A stretch of 64,000 bases of DNA from the NCBI GenBank assembly GCA_021774735.1, contig JAJFIS010000031.1, positions 1 to 64,000 on the forward strand. Reading direction: 5' to 3'. Source of the DNA: Alphaproteobacteria bacterium (GTDB lineage Bacteria; Pseudomonadota; Alphaproteobacteria; Sphingomonadales; Kordiimonadaceae). Below the pieces are notes generated by a model. The model was not told the origin of the DNA. It was given only the letters and a program-made list of their open reading frames with translations, and did not search any database. Of this stretch, positions 18,749 to 27,417 are shown piece by piece; position 1 is the stretch's first letter; each line of letters opens with the position of its first letter. The position numbers and the translations under genes are program-made.

Positions 18749-19437
18749 TGGCGCCAAACCATTTAGTGCTGTTCGACTGTGATGGAACGCTTGTTGACGG
18801 TCAGCATATGATTGTTGCGGCCATGCAAAGGGCGTTTGAAGATCGAAATTTACCTGAAGTGGCATCGGCAGACGTGCGGGCCATCATTGGCTTGTCGCTG
18901 CATGAAGCGATGGCTCAATTGTTACCAGACGCTGACATGGCTTTTCACGCAGTGATGGCCGAGCAGTATAAAAGCAGCTTTGCTGATATGCGCCGGGCGG
19001 GTGAAATGCAAGAAGAGCCGCTTTATGAAGGCACCATCGAAGCATTGAAGATGCTTGATAGTGCTGGATATTTGCTGGGCGTCGCCACCGGTAAATCTCA
19101 GCGCGGTTTAGACCGGGTTTTAAGCGAGCATGAAATAACCCATATGTTTGTCACCAAACAAACAGCAGACTATCACCCCAGCAAGCCCCATCCATCGATG
19201 GCTGAAACGGCGATGGCCGAGGCGGGCGCAACCCCAGCCACAACTATTATGGTTGGGGACACCAGTTATGATATGATGATGGGAGCCGCCGCTGGTACGC
19301 ATGTTTTGGGTGTCAACTGGGGGTATCACCACCGAGGTATTTTGCTTGAGAGTGGTGCAAGCCATGTGGCAGAGAGCTATAGTTTAGTACCAGCACTTGT
19401 TGCGAAAATATTTGAAGGGGATGGACATGCCGGATGA
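18748..19437 (+). CDS. HAD-IA family hydrolase (phosphoglycolate-phosphatase-like)
   Basis: This is a soluble phosphatase of 229 residues. HAD motif I is LFDCDGTLVDG with the nucleophile and acid Asp pair. Motif II is VATGKS, motif III lysine lies in SKPHPSM, and motif IV is MVGDTSYDM. A helical cap lies between motifs I and II, as in Gph. The substrate is unknown. The ATG at 18748 overlaps the upstream stop by one base (TGATG); a GTG at 18745 is an alternative. The next gene starts inside its last codons. Confidence 0.88.
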   Translation: MAPNHLVLFDCDGTLVDGQHMIVAAMQRAFEDRNLPEVASADVRAIIGLSLHEAMAQLLPDADMAFHAVMAEQYKSSFADMRRAGEMQEEPLYEGTIEALKMLDSAGYLLGVATGKSQRGLDRVLSEHEITHMFVTKQTADYHPSKPHPSMAETAMAEAGATPATTIMVGDTSYDMMMGAAAGTHVLGVNWGYHHRGILLESGASHVAESYSLVPALVAKIFEGDGHAG

Positions 19438-19849
19438 GCCGTTGGATGATTATAAGCCACCAAAACCCAATGTTATTTTTCTAATATTTGCATTCATTTC
19501 TATGTTGGCTGCTGTGGCGGTCTATGCTTATGAAGATGATTTGCTTGTGAATTCAAGCAAAGCTGGTTTTGCAGTGGGTCTTTTGTTGCTGGTGCTTTTA
19601 ACCCTATTTTTCATGCTTTGTTTTCGTAACCCCGTCTTGGGGGACCGGGTTTTGGGAAAGCGGGGTACTGTAAGCAAAGATGAAACAAGCGGCTTTAAAT
19701 ATACAGGTGGTTTCAAGGCCGATTCTGCGATGGATGAAAAACGATTAAACAGCAGCCGAAAGTCGGCCCGCGCAACACGCAAAAAATTCGCAGCCACCCA
19801 GCGGGAAATGGACGCGGGGAAAAATGATCCTAAGCGAGGGCCTCATTGA
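19427..19849 (+). CDS. Small membrane protein, function unknown
   Basis: I do not recognise the family. The 140-residue protein has a proline-rich start (DYKPPKPN) and two hydrophobic segments (about residues 13-29 and 42-62) separated by a short charged loop. A hydrophilic, Lys/Arg-rich C-terminal half follows. The start is the ATG at 19427, well spaced from GAAGGGG (19414-19420); the ATG at 19421 is too close. It overlaps the HAD gene before and the ATP12 gene after, which implies co-translation. A role in F1Fo assembly or membrane stress would be guesswork. Confidence 0.75.
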   Translation: MPDEPLDDYKPPKPNVIFLIFAFISMLAAVAVYAYEDDLLVNSSKAGFAVGLLLLVLLTLFFMLCFRNPVLGDRVLGKRGTVSKDETSGFKYTGGFKADSAMDEKRLNSSRKSARATRKKFAATQREMDAGKNDPKRGPH

Positions 19850-20541
19850 TGAAGCGTTTCTATGAGACGGTTGAGGTAGCGCCAAGCGAAGGCGGACATC
19901 AAATATTATTGGATGGTCGTACGGTGAAAACCCCGAGCAAGGCTCTGTTGATGTTGCCCACTGTTGCACTGGCCGAGGCTGTTGCCGATGAATGGCGGGC
20001 GCAGGGTGAAGTTATAAACCCACACGGAATGCATTTAACCAAGCTGGCGAACACAGCGACCGACCGGGTGGTTGTCCGCGCGCATGTTGTTGCTGCTGAA
20101 GTGGCAGGTTTCGGAGGTACGGACCTTATTTGTTACCGTGCCACCCACCCTCAAGCGCTTGTGGATCGCCAAGCGCAGGTCTGGGACCCCTATGTGGTTT
20201 GGGCAGCCGATGCACTGGGGGCTGATTTAGTGGTAACCCACGGCATCACCCATGTGGCGCAATCGACAGAAACTTTGGCGGCTTTTGTTGCTGCTGTTGA
20301 TGCTTGCTCGGCGCATGCGCTAACGGGCCTGCACGGCTTGACCACTGCATTTGGCTCTTTAACCTTGGGGTTGGCACACTTGAAAGGCTTTGTGGCCTTT
20401 GAGGCTGCGTGGGATGCATCACAACTGGATGAGAATTTTCAAGTGGAACAATGGGGCGAGGATGCGGAAGCCACCGCGCAGAGAAAAGCGCTCTACGCAG
20501 ATGCACAAGCAGCGAGCGTTTTTTTGAGCCATTTGGTTTAA
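19849..20541 (+). CDS. ATP12-family F1-ATPase assembly chaperone
   Basis: ATP12 proteins chaperone the F1 alpha subunit; bacterial members are largely confined to alphaproteobacteria, matching the mitochondrial lineage. The 230-residue protein shows RFYETVEVAPSEGGHQILLDG and RTVKTPSKALLMLPT at the start and the conserved EWRAQGEVINPHGMHLTKLAN stretch around residue 50. The ATG overlaps the previous stop (TGATG). It ends the chain of overlapping genes. No ATP synthase genes lie in the window. Confidence 0.92.
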   Translation: MKRFYETVEVAPSEGGHQILLDGRTVKTPSKALLMLPTVALAEAVADEWRAQGEVINPHGMHLTKLANTATDRVVVRAHVVAAEVAGFGGTDLICYRATHPQALVDRQAQVWDPYVVWAADALGADLVVTHGITHVAQSTETLAAFVAAVDACSAHALTGLHGLTTAFGSLTLGLAHLKGFVAFEAAWDASQLDENFQVEQWGEDAEATAQRKALYADAQAASVFLSHLV

Positions 20542-20631
20542 ATCTGGAAATCATATAGAAATAGCGCTACACAACAATTTCGGTTTTGGGCAGAGGCATT
20601 GTTGGATGCCAACGACAGATAAGGTTGATCG

Positions 20632-22164
20632 ATGAAGGATATTCTTGAACGACTTGAAGAAAAGCGGGCAGAAGCGAAGCTTGGTGGTGGGCAACGCCGG
20701 ATTGATGCGCAACACGCCAAAGGCAAGCTGACCGCACGCGAACGCATTGATCTTTTATTAGATGAAGAAAGCTTTGAAGAATTAGATACCTTTGTGGTCC
20801 ACCGCTGTCATGACTTTGATATGGAAAAAAACAAAGTCGCGGGCGACGGAGTTGTTACGGGTTCCGGCACCATCAATGGCCGCTTGGTTTATGTTTATGC
20901 TCAAGACTTTACCGTTTTTGGTGGGTCCCTGAGCGCAACCCATGCCCAGAAGATACTGAAAGTGATGGATATGGCGCTCAAAAACCGGGTGCCGGTGATT
21001 GGCCTTAGCGATAGTGGCGGCGCCCGCATTCAGGAAGGCGTGGCCGCCCTTGGTGGGTACGCTGATATTTTTCAGCAGAATGTGCTGGCGTCTGGCGTTA
21101 TTCCGCAAATAAGTGTGATCATGGGCCCCTGCGCGGGGGGCGCGGTTTATAGCCCCGCCATCACTGACTTTATTTTCATGGTGAAAAATACCAGTTATAT
21201 GTTTGTCACCGGTCCTGATGTGGTCAAAACCGTGACCAATGAGATTGTATCCCAAGAAGAGCTGGGTGGGGCTGTTACCCACACCAGCAAGTCTGGTGTT
21301 GCGGACAAAGCCTTTGATAATGATGTAGAATGCCTGGCGCAAATTCGACGTTTCTTTGATTTTCTGCCCCTGCATAACCGGGAAAAAGCACCTCAACGCC
21401 CAACTTTTGACTATGATGAGCGGATTGAACAATCGCTTGATACTATAATACCAAGCAACCCGAACAAGCCCTATGATATGCGGGAAGTTATTTTAAAGCT
21501 GATCGATGAGGGTGACTTTTTTGAGATGCAGCCCGACTATGCGGCCAATATAATCACCGGCTTTGCCCGCATGGACGGTGAAACGGTGGGTATTGTTGCC
21601 AATCAACCGATGGTGCTGGCCGGTTGCCTTGATATTAACAGCAGCAAGAAAGCCGCACGTTTTGTGCGCTTCTGTGACGCCTTTTCAATTCCGCTCATTA
21701 CCCTTGTTGATGTTCCGGGCTTTTTGCCGGGCACGGCCCAGGAATATGGCGGTATCATCAAGCACGGGGCCAAGTTGCTCTTTGCATACGGCGAAGCAAC
21801 GGTGCCGAAAATTACCATCATCACCCGCAAAGCATACGGCGGTGCTTATGATGTGATGGCGTCCAAGCATTTACGCGGCGATTTGAACTATGCCTGGCCG
21901 ACGGCGGAAATTGCCGTCATGGGGGCCAAAGGTGCAGTGGAAATTTTGTACCGTAAGGACAAGGGTGATCCTGAATTGCTCGCGGAACATAGCGAGAAAT
22001 ATGAAGATAAATTTGCCAACCCGTTTGTTGCCGCTGAACATGGATTTTTGGATGAAGTTATTCTGCCGCGCAACAGCCGTAAGCGCATCATTCGTGGGCT
22101 TAGGATGCTGGCGAATAAGGACCTGCAAAATCCTTGGAAAAAGCACGATAATATCCCGCTTTAA
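20632..22164 (+). CDS. pccB: Propionyl-CoA carboxylase beta subunit (carboxyltransferase)
   Basis: This subunit transfers carboxyl from carboxybiotin to propionyl-CoA to give methylmalonyl-CoA. At 510 residues it matches PccB. It has two crotonase-like halves: the first with [22 protein letters not shown] and [13 protein letters not shown], the second with [21 protein letters not shown] and [16 protein letters not shown]. AccD-like acetyl-CoA specificity is unlikely given this single-chain architecture and the pccA partner. It is separated from pccA by one small gene. Confidence 0.95.
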   Translation: MKDILERLEEKRAEAKLGGGQRRIDAQHAKGKLTARERIDLLLDEESFEELDTFVVHRCHDFDMEKNKVAGDGVVTGSGTINGRLVYVYAQDFTVFGGSLSATHAQKILKVMDMALKNRVPVIGLSDSGGARIQEGVAALGGYADIFQQNVLASGVIPQISVIMGPCAGGAVYSPAITDFIFMVKNTSYMFVTGPDVVKTVTNEIVSQEELGGAVTHTSKSGVADKAFDNDVECLAQIRRFFDFLPLHNREKAPQRPTFDYDERIEQSLDTIIPSNPNKPYDMREVILKLIDEGDFFEMQPDYAANIITGFARMDGETVGIVANQPMVLAGCLDINSSKKAARFVRFCDAFSIPLITLVDVPGFLPGTAQEYGGIIKHGAKLLFAYGEATVPKITIITRKAYGGAYDVMASKHLRGDLNYAWPTAEIAVMGAKGAVEILYRKDKGDPELLAEHSEKYEDKFANPFVAAEHGFLDEVILPRNSRKRIIRGLRMLANKDLQNPWKKHDNIPL

Positions 22165-22179
22165 ACAGAGGAAAGCCTG

Positions 22180-22413
22180 ATGGCGCGCCCACTGCCCAAA
22201 GATATTGAACAACAAATCGCAGGAACCGCGAAGAAACGTGAGCTTATCTCGGTTGGCTTTATGGGTTTTATCATTGGCACGGCTTTCGGTGCAGGCTTGA
22301 TGATGGCTTTGAGCGCCATGGGCTCAGGCCTCAATAGCTTATGGTTATTTGCCGGATTGGGGTGCTGTATTGCGGTTTATGTGATGTTGGCGCGGCGCGC
22401 AGGCTCAGAATGA
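22180..22413 (+). CDS. Small two-helix membrane protein between pccB and pccA
   Basis: This 77-residue protein is not recognised. It begins MARPLPKDIEQQIAGTAKKREL, then has two hydrophobic segments (about residues 24-43 and 52-69) rich in Gly and Met, and a short basic end. GAGGAAAG precedes the ATG by a good distance. It starts 15 bases after pccB and ends 23 bases before pccA, so it is surely co-transcribed. It could tether the carboxylase to the membrane or be an unrelated passenger. Confidence 0.7.
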   Translation: MARPLPKDIEQQIAGTAKKRELISVGFMGFIIGTAFGAGLMMALSAMGSGLNSLWLFAGLGCCIAVYVMLARRAGSE

Positions 22414-22436
22414 TTTGATAAAGGAACAGTTATTCC

Positions 22437-24422
22437 ATGTTCAAGAGAATATTAATAGCGAACCGTGGTGAAATCGCCTGTAGAGTTATTCGCAGTGCGA
22501 AGGCCATGGGCATAAAAACCGTTGCGGTTTATTCAGACGCCGACGCCGACGCGCTGCATGTGAAGATGGCCGATGAAGCCGTGCATATTGGACCGTCACC
22601 AGCGGCAGAAAGTTATTTGCTTGCCGATAAAATTTTGCAAGCCTGCAAGGATACGGGCGCAGAGGCCGTTCATCCGGGTTATGGGTTCCTCTCTGAGCGC
22701 GCCGCCTTTGTGGAAGCCGTTCAAGCGGCAGGCATTGTCTTCATCGGGCCTGATGTTCAAGCCATTGAAGCTATGGGCGACAAGATCACCTCGAAAAAAC
22801 TAGCGGCAGATGCTGGGGTTTCGACCGTGCCGGGGCATATGGGCATTATTAAAGACGCTGATGAAGCGGTAAAAATATCGGCTGCAGTTGGCTATCCTGT
22901 AATGCTGAAAGCATCAGCGGGCGGCGGCGGCAAGGGTATGCGCATTGCTTACAGCGATGCAGAAGCCCATGAGGGTTTTACCTCAGCCCAAAATGAAGCG
23001 CGATCGAGCTTTGCCGATGACCGGGTGTTCGTTGAAAAATTTATAGAAGAACCGCGCCATATTGAAATTCAGGTGTTGGGCGACAAGCACGGCAATGTCA
23101 TTTATTTGGGCGAGCGGGAATGTTCCATTCAGCGCCGCCACCAGAAGGTTATTGAAGAAGCACCAAGCCCCTTTTTAGACGAAGCAACCCGCAAGGCCAT
23201 GGGCGAGCAATCGGTCGCGCTGGCTAAAGCCGTCGATTATTGCAGCGCTGGAACGGTTGAATTTATCGTTGATAAAAACCGTAATTTTTACTTTCTGGAA
23301 ATGAATACCCGGCTGCAAGTGGAGCATCCGGTGAGCGAATATGTCACCGGTGTTGATCTGGTTGAGCAGATGCTGCGGGTAGCAGCGGGCGAAGAACTAT
23401 CCATCGCTCAAGATGATGTAACCCTAACCGGCTGGTCGGTGGAGACGCGGGTATATGCCGAAGACCCAATCAGAGGATTTCTGCCCTCCATTGGCCGCTT
23501 GACCCATTATATTCCGCCGACGCTGGGTGATGATGTCCGCGTCGATACGGGCGTTTTTGAAGGCGCAGAAATTTCTATGTTCTATGATCCGATGATTGCC
23601 AAGCTGGTGACTTACGGTGAGAACCGGGACGCTGCTATCGCCAAGCAACGACGGGCTCTGGATGAATTTTACATTCGCGGTATCGCTCATAATATTCCCT
23701 TTTTGTCGGCGCTGATGGCGCACCCTAGGTTCCAATCGGGTGATATAACCACGGCTTTTATTACAGAGGAATACCCCGATGGCTTTTTGGGTGGAGCCTT
23801 ATCAGAGAGCGTTAAAAGGGCGATGGTGGTTACGGCGACCCTGTTGAATGCGATCGATAAATCCCGCGCGACCCAGCTGGAAGGTCAACTGCTCGATCCC
23901 ACAGGTCCCCATGAATGTGGCTGGTGTGTCACCATTGACGGTGAGGATATCATGACCTCTATCGTGCCGCTTGAAGATAAAGCCTTGGTCGCCATAGGGC
24001 CGGACAAGGCAGAGATTACCTGCGATTGGATGCCGGGGGACCATGTGGTTCAAGCAAATATTGATGGTACTGATTTTGCCATTGAAGTTGACCGTGCCCC
24101 CGTGGGTTACCGCATGACCAGCGACGGCGTGACCATGGAAGTGCGGGTGCAAAGCATCCGTGCTGCGACGCTCTATGGCTTTATGCCGGAAAAAGTTGAA
24201 GCCGATATGTCGCGCTATCTGCTTTGCCCAATGCCGGGCCTTATTGTCGCGCTGAATGTGGAGGCGGGTGACCAAGTGAAGGCAGGCCAAGCGCTGGCGG
24301 TGGTGGAAGCCATGAAGATGGAAAATATCCTGCGGGCTGAAAAAGATGCCGTGGTTAAATCGGTGGAAGCGGCTGAAGGCGATAGCCTGATGGTCGATGC
24401 GGTGATATTAGAATTCGAGTGA
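22437..24422 (+). CDS. pccA: Propionyl-CoA carboxylase alpha subunit (biotin carboxylase and carrier)
   Basis: This subunit carboxylates its own biotin with ATP and bicarbonate. The 661-residue protein has a biotin carboxylase N-domain (ILIANRGEIACRVIRSAK), an ATP-grasp domain (KASAGGGGKGMRI), and the C-domain with MNTRLQVEHPVSEYVTG. A linker BT domain follows, then the biotinyl domain with EAMKMEN, biotin lysine at residue 627. The length matches PccA rather than AccC. It converges on hipA with 21 bases between. Confidence 0.96.
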   Translation: MFKRILIANRGEIACRVIRSAKAMGIKTVAVYSDADADALHVKMADEAVHIGPSPAAESYLLADKILQACKDTGAEAVHPGYGFLSERAAFVEAVQAAGIVFIGPDVQAIEAMGDKITSKKLAADAGVSTVPGHMGIIKDADEAVKISAAVGYPVMLKASAGGGGKGMRIAYSDAEAHEGFTSAQNEARSSFADDRVFVEKFIEEPRHIEIQVLGDKHGNVIYLGERECSIQRRHQKVIEEAPSPFLDEATRKAMGEQSVALAKAVDYCSAGTVEFIVDKNRNFYFLEMNTRLQVEHPVSEYVTGVDLVEQMLRVAAGEELSIAQDDVTLTGWSVETRVYAEDPIRGFLPSIGRLTHYIPPTLGDDVRVDTGVFEGAEISMFYDPMIAKLVTYGENRDAAIAKQRRALDEFYIRGIAHNIPFLSALMAHPRFQSGDITTAFITEEYPDGFLGGALSESVKRAMVVTATLLNAIDKSRATQLEGQLLDPTGPHECGWCVTIDGEDIMTSIVPLEDKALVAIGPDKAEITCDWMPGDHVVQANIDGTDFAIEVDRAPVGYRMTSDGVTMEVRVQSIRAATLYGFMPEKVEADMSRYLLCPMPGLIVALNVEAGDQVKAGQALAVVEAMKMENILRAEKDAVVKSVEAAEGDSLMVDAVILEFE

Positions 24423-24443
24423 GGATTAGTACCGTTGGAGGCG

Positions 24444-25748
24444 CTAGAGTAGAATGTCTAAGCGGTGAGACCGGTATATCTGCTGAATAACAGTGTCATT
24501 TAAGCCTAATTTTTCGGCATGTTGCGGCCAGTTTTCAACAGACTTTAGTACTTGCTCAAGGATGGCTTCGGCACGGCCACGCTTCATGAAAGCAGTTTTC
24601 GCACATATATTGAAATCATCAAGGGTAAAGTTGTCGGCCTTACCATTCAGAGTCATTTGATGTTTGGATGTCCATGCGCCATACGGGTTATAGCTGTATG
24701 TTATGTCATAGGCCGGAGAGAGTGACCATTGACCTGCTTTATTCATCAGAAAGGCTATGTTTTTGACGTGATCATCCTGATTGCGAGCAATGATATTGAA
24801 TGTCATGCGCCGGAACTGTTCTTCGGTATCATCCATGGATAAGCCGAGTTTGCGGATGGTTTGAAAGGCTTGTTCGTATGAGTAAGCCCCAGCTTTTTTG
24901 AAGTCATAATGCTCTATTGAGCCGAAAGATTGCAGGTGATATTTAGAGCCAGAATCTGTGCGATCAAAGCGTTTTGTCATAAAATGACTTCGGCCATTTT
25001 CTTTCAGTAAACGACATTCCATCATGTTGATGCCGGCCGCTTTTGCCATTTTATGATAGGCATATTCAATCAACCCATATCCCGAAGGGTCTTCTAGCTC
25101 TTTGTCTTTATTACCAGACACTCCGTCAAATTTAAGTAACCAATAGGTAAAGCCTTCCGCTGCCTTGATTTGGCCAGACCGAATTTCATTGGTTGTTTCA
25201 TTCCACGCAATAACAGCCTTTGCCCGCGCACCGCCAGCCGATGTCCCAACTTGCAGAATTTCCGTCAGCGATGGTTTGACACCAGCGGCAGCGAATGACC
25301 CGTGAAATTGGTTGCGCGCCGTTAATATTTCGCTGGCCAAATCAACGAGGGCAGCAATATTCACCGGTCCGGACATTTTGTCTTTTGGTCCTATGGTGGG
25401 AACATATTCCAGTGCCCCCATACCACGACTGCCCGTGTAACATAACCGTTCAACAGGGTTAAAGCTTTCTGCTGTTCGGCCATTTGTGGCAAGCCATGCA
25501 TTTATAAGCGCGTTGCCAAAATCGTCGGGCAATGAATCTGTTAACAGGCCCGGCAAACCATGGAATGTTTCAATGGGTAAAGCTGGGAATGAATATATAC
25601 GGCGCGACAAAGGCATTTTTAAGGGAGAGATTTCGATCGCACTACGCACAAAATCAGGGTCATATTCAAAATTACCGCGTCTAAGGGTATCATCCCAACT
25701 GACGGCACCGATGGTTCTGCCCCACATTTTCACGCTAGCAACCGTCAT
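24444..25748 (-). CDS. hipA: HipA-family serine/threonine kinase toxin
   Basis: HipA-type toxins phosphorylate translation factors (GltX in E. coli) and cause persistence or growth arrest. The 434-residue protein has the N-terminal beta domain (MTVASVKMWGRTIG) and a GTSAGGARAKAVIAW segment that matches the phosphorylation/P-loop region. The catalytic motif is ARNQDDHVKNIAF (Asp325, Asp326, His327), followed by the metal-binding SPAYDITYSYN. All catalytic features look intact. Its start overlaps the hipB stop (ATGA). Target protein unknown. Confidence 0.93.
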   Translation of the reverse strand: MTVASVKMWGRTIGAVSWDDTLRRGNFEYDPDFVRSAIEISPLKMPLSRRIYSFPALPIETFHGLPGLLTDSLPDDFGNALINAWLATNGRTAESFNPVERLCYTGSRGMGALEYVPTIGPKDKMSGPVNIAALVDLASEILTARNQFHGSFAAAGVKPSLTEILQVGTSAGGARAKAVIAWNETTNEIRSGQIKAAEGFTYWLLKFDGVSGNKDKELEDPSGYGLIEYAYHKMAKAAGINMMECRLLKENGRSHFMTKRFDRTDSGSKYHLQSFGSIEHYDFKKAGAYSYEQAFQTIRKLGLSMDDTEEQFRRMTFNIIARNQDDHVKNIAFLMNKAGQWSLSPAYDITYSYNPYGAWTSKHQMTLNGKADNFTLDDFNICAKTAFMKRGRAEAILEQVLKSVENWPQHAEKLGLNDTVIQQIYRSHRLDILL

Positions 25749-26089
25749 GTATCATCCCCCCAAGACCATTCTGTTTGTTTTGGAACTCGTCTGGCGGTGG
25801 AGGCACGTTTGCGCTCTCTACCCTGTAATTTAACCTGTTGCAGAGGGCTGGATGCAGGTTCAGGAATGAAGGCATTGAGATTTTCTAATAGATCCAACGC
25901 CCTAAGAAGGCGCAAGAATTTATCCAGTTGTAAACTTTGCCCATTTTCTAGGCGGTGAACCGTCTGGATGGACACACCAGCTTCTTTTGCTAATTTCTTC
26001 TGAGTCCATTCACGGTTCAGACGGTGCCGGGCTAACCGGTCACCAATTGTTACTGTAATATTTTCCTCAGTTAAGCCAGAGATAGACAT
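25745..26089 (-). CDS. hipB: HipB-type helix-turn-helix antitoxin
   Basis: This 114-residue protein has an XRE helix-turn-helix (about residues 13-65: RLARHRLNREWTQKKLAKEAG, then VSIQTVHRLENGQ). It is followed by a basic tail of about 35 residues ending WSWGDDT, which in this family may contact HipA. It should repress its own operon, relieved in proportion to HipA. It ends inside the first codons of hipA. The 108-base gap upstream has two direct repeats and a palindrome around its promoter. Confidence 0.92.
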   Translation of the reverse strand: MSISGLTEENITVTIGDRLARHRLNREWTQKKLAKEAGVSIQTVHRLENGQSLQLDKFLRLLRALDLLENLNAFIPEPASSPLQQVKLQGRERKRASTARRVPKQTEWSWGDDT

Positions 26090-26100
26090 ATTATTAACCT

Positions 26101-26161
26101 ATTTTGGTATATTAAATCCCATTTAAGGCTATAATATAGCAAATTTGGTATTTTAAGTAAA
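26101..26161 (-). promoter_or_regulatory. hipBA promoter with paired direct repeats and a palindrome at the -10
   Basis: Reading the minus strand, TTTACT (26161-26156), a 17-base spacer and TATATT (26138-26133) form a promoter. Two near-identical 15-mers in the same orientation, at 26101-26115 and 26142-26156, match at 13 positions and start 41 bases apart, about four helical turns. The second fills the -35/-10 spacer. A perfect 13-base palindrome GCTATAATATAGC (26128-26140) covers the -10. This looks like cooperative HipB autorepression; HipB binding is inference. Confidence 0.6.
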
Positions 26162-26197
26162 GCGATTAAGTAACATATGTTGACGGCCTATCCCCTT

Positions 26198-26830
26198 TTA
26201 ACCCTCAAAAACCTGCTCAAATTTAGTGCGAATCACCGCGTCAACCTCGGCCATGGTAACATTTTTGCCTAGGTCTTTGATGCTGGTAACCCCGTGCTCA
26301 ACGATGCCGCAGGGCACAATGCCAGTAAAGTGGCTCAGGTCGGGCTCAATATTTATTGCGATGCCGTGGAAGGAAATCCAGCGCCGGACGCGGACGCCAA
26401 TGGCGGCCACCTTGTCTTCTCGGCCATCACCTCTGGCGACCCAAACACCAATGCGATCCTCGCGGCGCTCGCCGTTGATATCAAAGCTCGCTAAGGTTTG
26501 GATGATAACCTCTTCCAAGTTATGGATAAATTTGCGCAGATCACGCCCACGCTTTTTTAAGTCGAGCATGAAGTAAACCACCCGTTGCCCGGGGCCGTGG
26601 TAAGTATATTGCCCGCCGCGCCCCGCGTCATAAACCGGGAAGCGGTCAGGCTCGACCAAGTCGGCGATGTCGGCACTTGTTCCGCTAGTGTAAAGGGGTG
26701 GGTGCTCCAGCATCCAGATACATTCACCGGCCTCGCCCTTGTCGATGGCCTCAACCCGCTCTTCCATAAATTTTAGCGCGTCTTCATAGGCGGTATAGTG
26801 TTGGCTAAACTTCCATTCAATTTGGCTCAT
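26198..26830 (-). CDS. lipB: Lipoyl(octanoyl) transferase LipB
   Basis: LipB moves octanoyl from acyl carrier protein to lipoyl domains of 2-oxoacid dehydrogenases. It has [21 protein letters not shown] (substrate-loop region), the lysine in [12 protein letters not shown] and the catalytic cysteine in [15 protein letters not shown] use the ATG at 26830 (210 residues) because a promoter-like element abuts the ATG at 26851, which would add seven residues. No LipA is in the window. Confidence 0.94.
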   Translation of the reverse strand: MSQIEWKFSQHYTAYEDALKFMEERVEAIDKGEAGECIWMLEHPPLYTSGTSADIADLVEPDRFPVYDAGRGGQYTYHGPGQRVVYFMLDLKKRGRDLRKFIHNLEEVIIQTLASFDINGERREDRIGVWVARGDGREDKVAAIGVRVRRWISFHGIAINIEPDLSHFTGIVPCGIVEHGVTSIKDLGKNVTMAEVDAVIRTKFEQVFEG

Positions 26831-26858
26831 GTAAAGGGGTCCAATGGTCATGTTTATT

Positions 26859-26886
26859 ATAGTATTATCCTAATGTAATATGTCTT
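26859..26886 (-). promoter_or_regulatory. Possible lipB promoter
   Basis: On the minus strand AAGACA (26886-26881), a 16-base spacer and TACTAT (26864-26859) resemble a sigma-70-type promoter, and a TATAAT overlaps at 26861-26856. Its closeness to the upstream lipB ATG argues for the internal start at 26830. The match is moderate. Confidence 0.3.
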
Positions 26887-26991
26887 AAACTTCCGGCCAA
26901 GCTTAAAACTGCTTGCAAAATGCTGGATTAAGGGAAAAATTAACTCTACACAGGCATTATAGCACTGATCAATGCGATGGAGGACCTAGCT

Positions 26992-27228
26992 GTGGAAGCT
27001 ATTAATAGGGTTACGGTTGAAATTTCAGTCATTTTGGGCCGTACCGAAATGCCTATAAGGCAGCTTTTGAAAATGGGGCGCGGTGCGGTAATTGACCTTG
27101 ATGCCGGCCACGAAGAAGAATGCTGGATCTATGCAAACGATGAACTTATCGCCCGGGGCGAGATCATTATGATCGGTGACCGCATCGGCGTGACTATCTC
27201 TAAAATGATCAGTCAAACTCAAATATGA
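26992..27228 (+). CDS. fliN: FliN-domain (SpoA) protein, isolated
   Basis: FliN forms the lower ring of the flagellar switch complex. This 78-residue protein is essentially one SpoA domain: VTVEISVILGRTEMPIRQLL, GRGAVIDLDAG, then a NDELIARGEIIMIGDRIGVTI segment. The GTG at 26992 is chosen because GGAGG (26979-26983) is 8 bases before it; an ATG at 26977 overlaps that site. The N-terminal extension of most FliN is missing. No other flagellar gene is in the window, so the name reflects the domain rather than a proven role. Confidence 0.82.
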   Translation: MEAINRVTVEISVILGRTEMPIRQLLKMGRGAVIDLDAGHEEECWIYANDELIARGEIIMIGDRIGVTISKMISQTQI

Positions 27229-27290
27229 CCCGCAGACACTTATTTTTCTTGCGCTTGCCGATGCTATTTGATAGCTACGCAACCGCGTAT

Positions 27291-27378
27291 GCGGCCATGG
27301 CGGAATTGGTAGACGCGCAGCGTTGAGGTCGCTGTGGGATTATATCCCGTGGAAGTTCGAGTCTTCTTGGCCGCACCA
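27291..27378 (+). tRNA. tRNA-Leu (anticodon GAG)
   Basis: The acceptor arms GCGGCCA (27291-27297) and TGGCCGC (27368-27374) pair perfectly and are followed by A and an encoded CCA. The anticodon stem CAGCG/CGCTG encloses TTGAGGT, giving anticodon GAG, which reads CUC and CUU leucine codons. The long variable arm (GGGATTATATCCC) and the T-arm GTTCGAGTC fit a class II tRNA. A terminator follows. Confidence 0.96.
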
Positions 27379-27390
27379 ACTTATTTTAAG

Positions 27391-27417
27391 AACCCGGGGT
27401 TCAGGCTCCGGGTTTTT
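27391..27417 (+). terminator. Rho-independent terminator after tRNA-Leu
   Basis: AACCCGG (27391-27397) pairs with CCGGGTT (27408-27414), and the T-run extends to 27417. It closes the tRNA transcript. The rest of the gap up to mgtE (27418-27558) shows nothing I can name; I see no magnesium riboswitch. Confidence 0.8.

Noticed and set aside
23802-24290. 162-residue minus-strand frame inside pccA
   Set aside because: Shadow of the biotin-carboxylase/carrier coding sequence; rich in His and Arg, no family features.
26928-26943. CtrA site before the FliN-domain gene
   Set aside because: TTAA and TTAA are separated by eight bases, not seven, so it misses the consensus spacing.
27249-27277. Promoter for tRNA-Leu
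   Set aside because: TTGCGC-N17-TAGCTA matches the -10 consensus at only two positions; a promoter must exist but I cannot place it.
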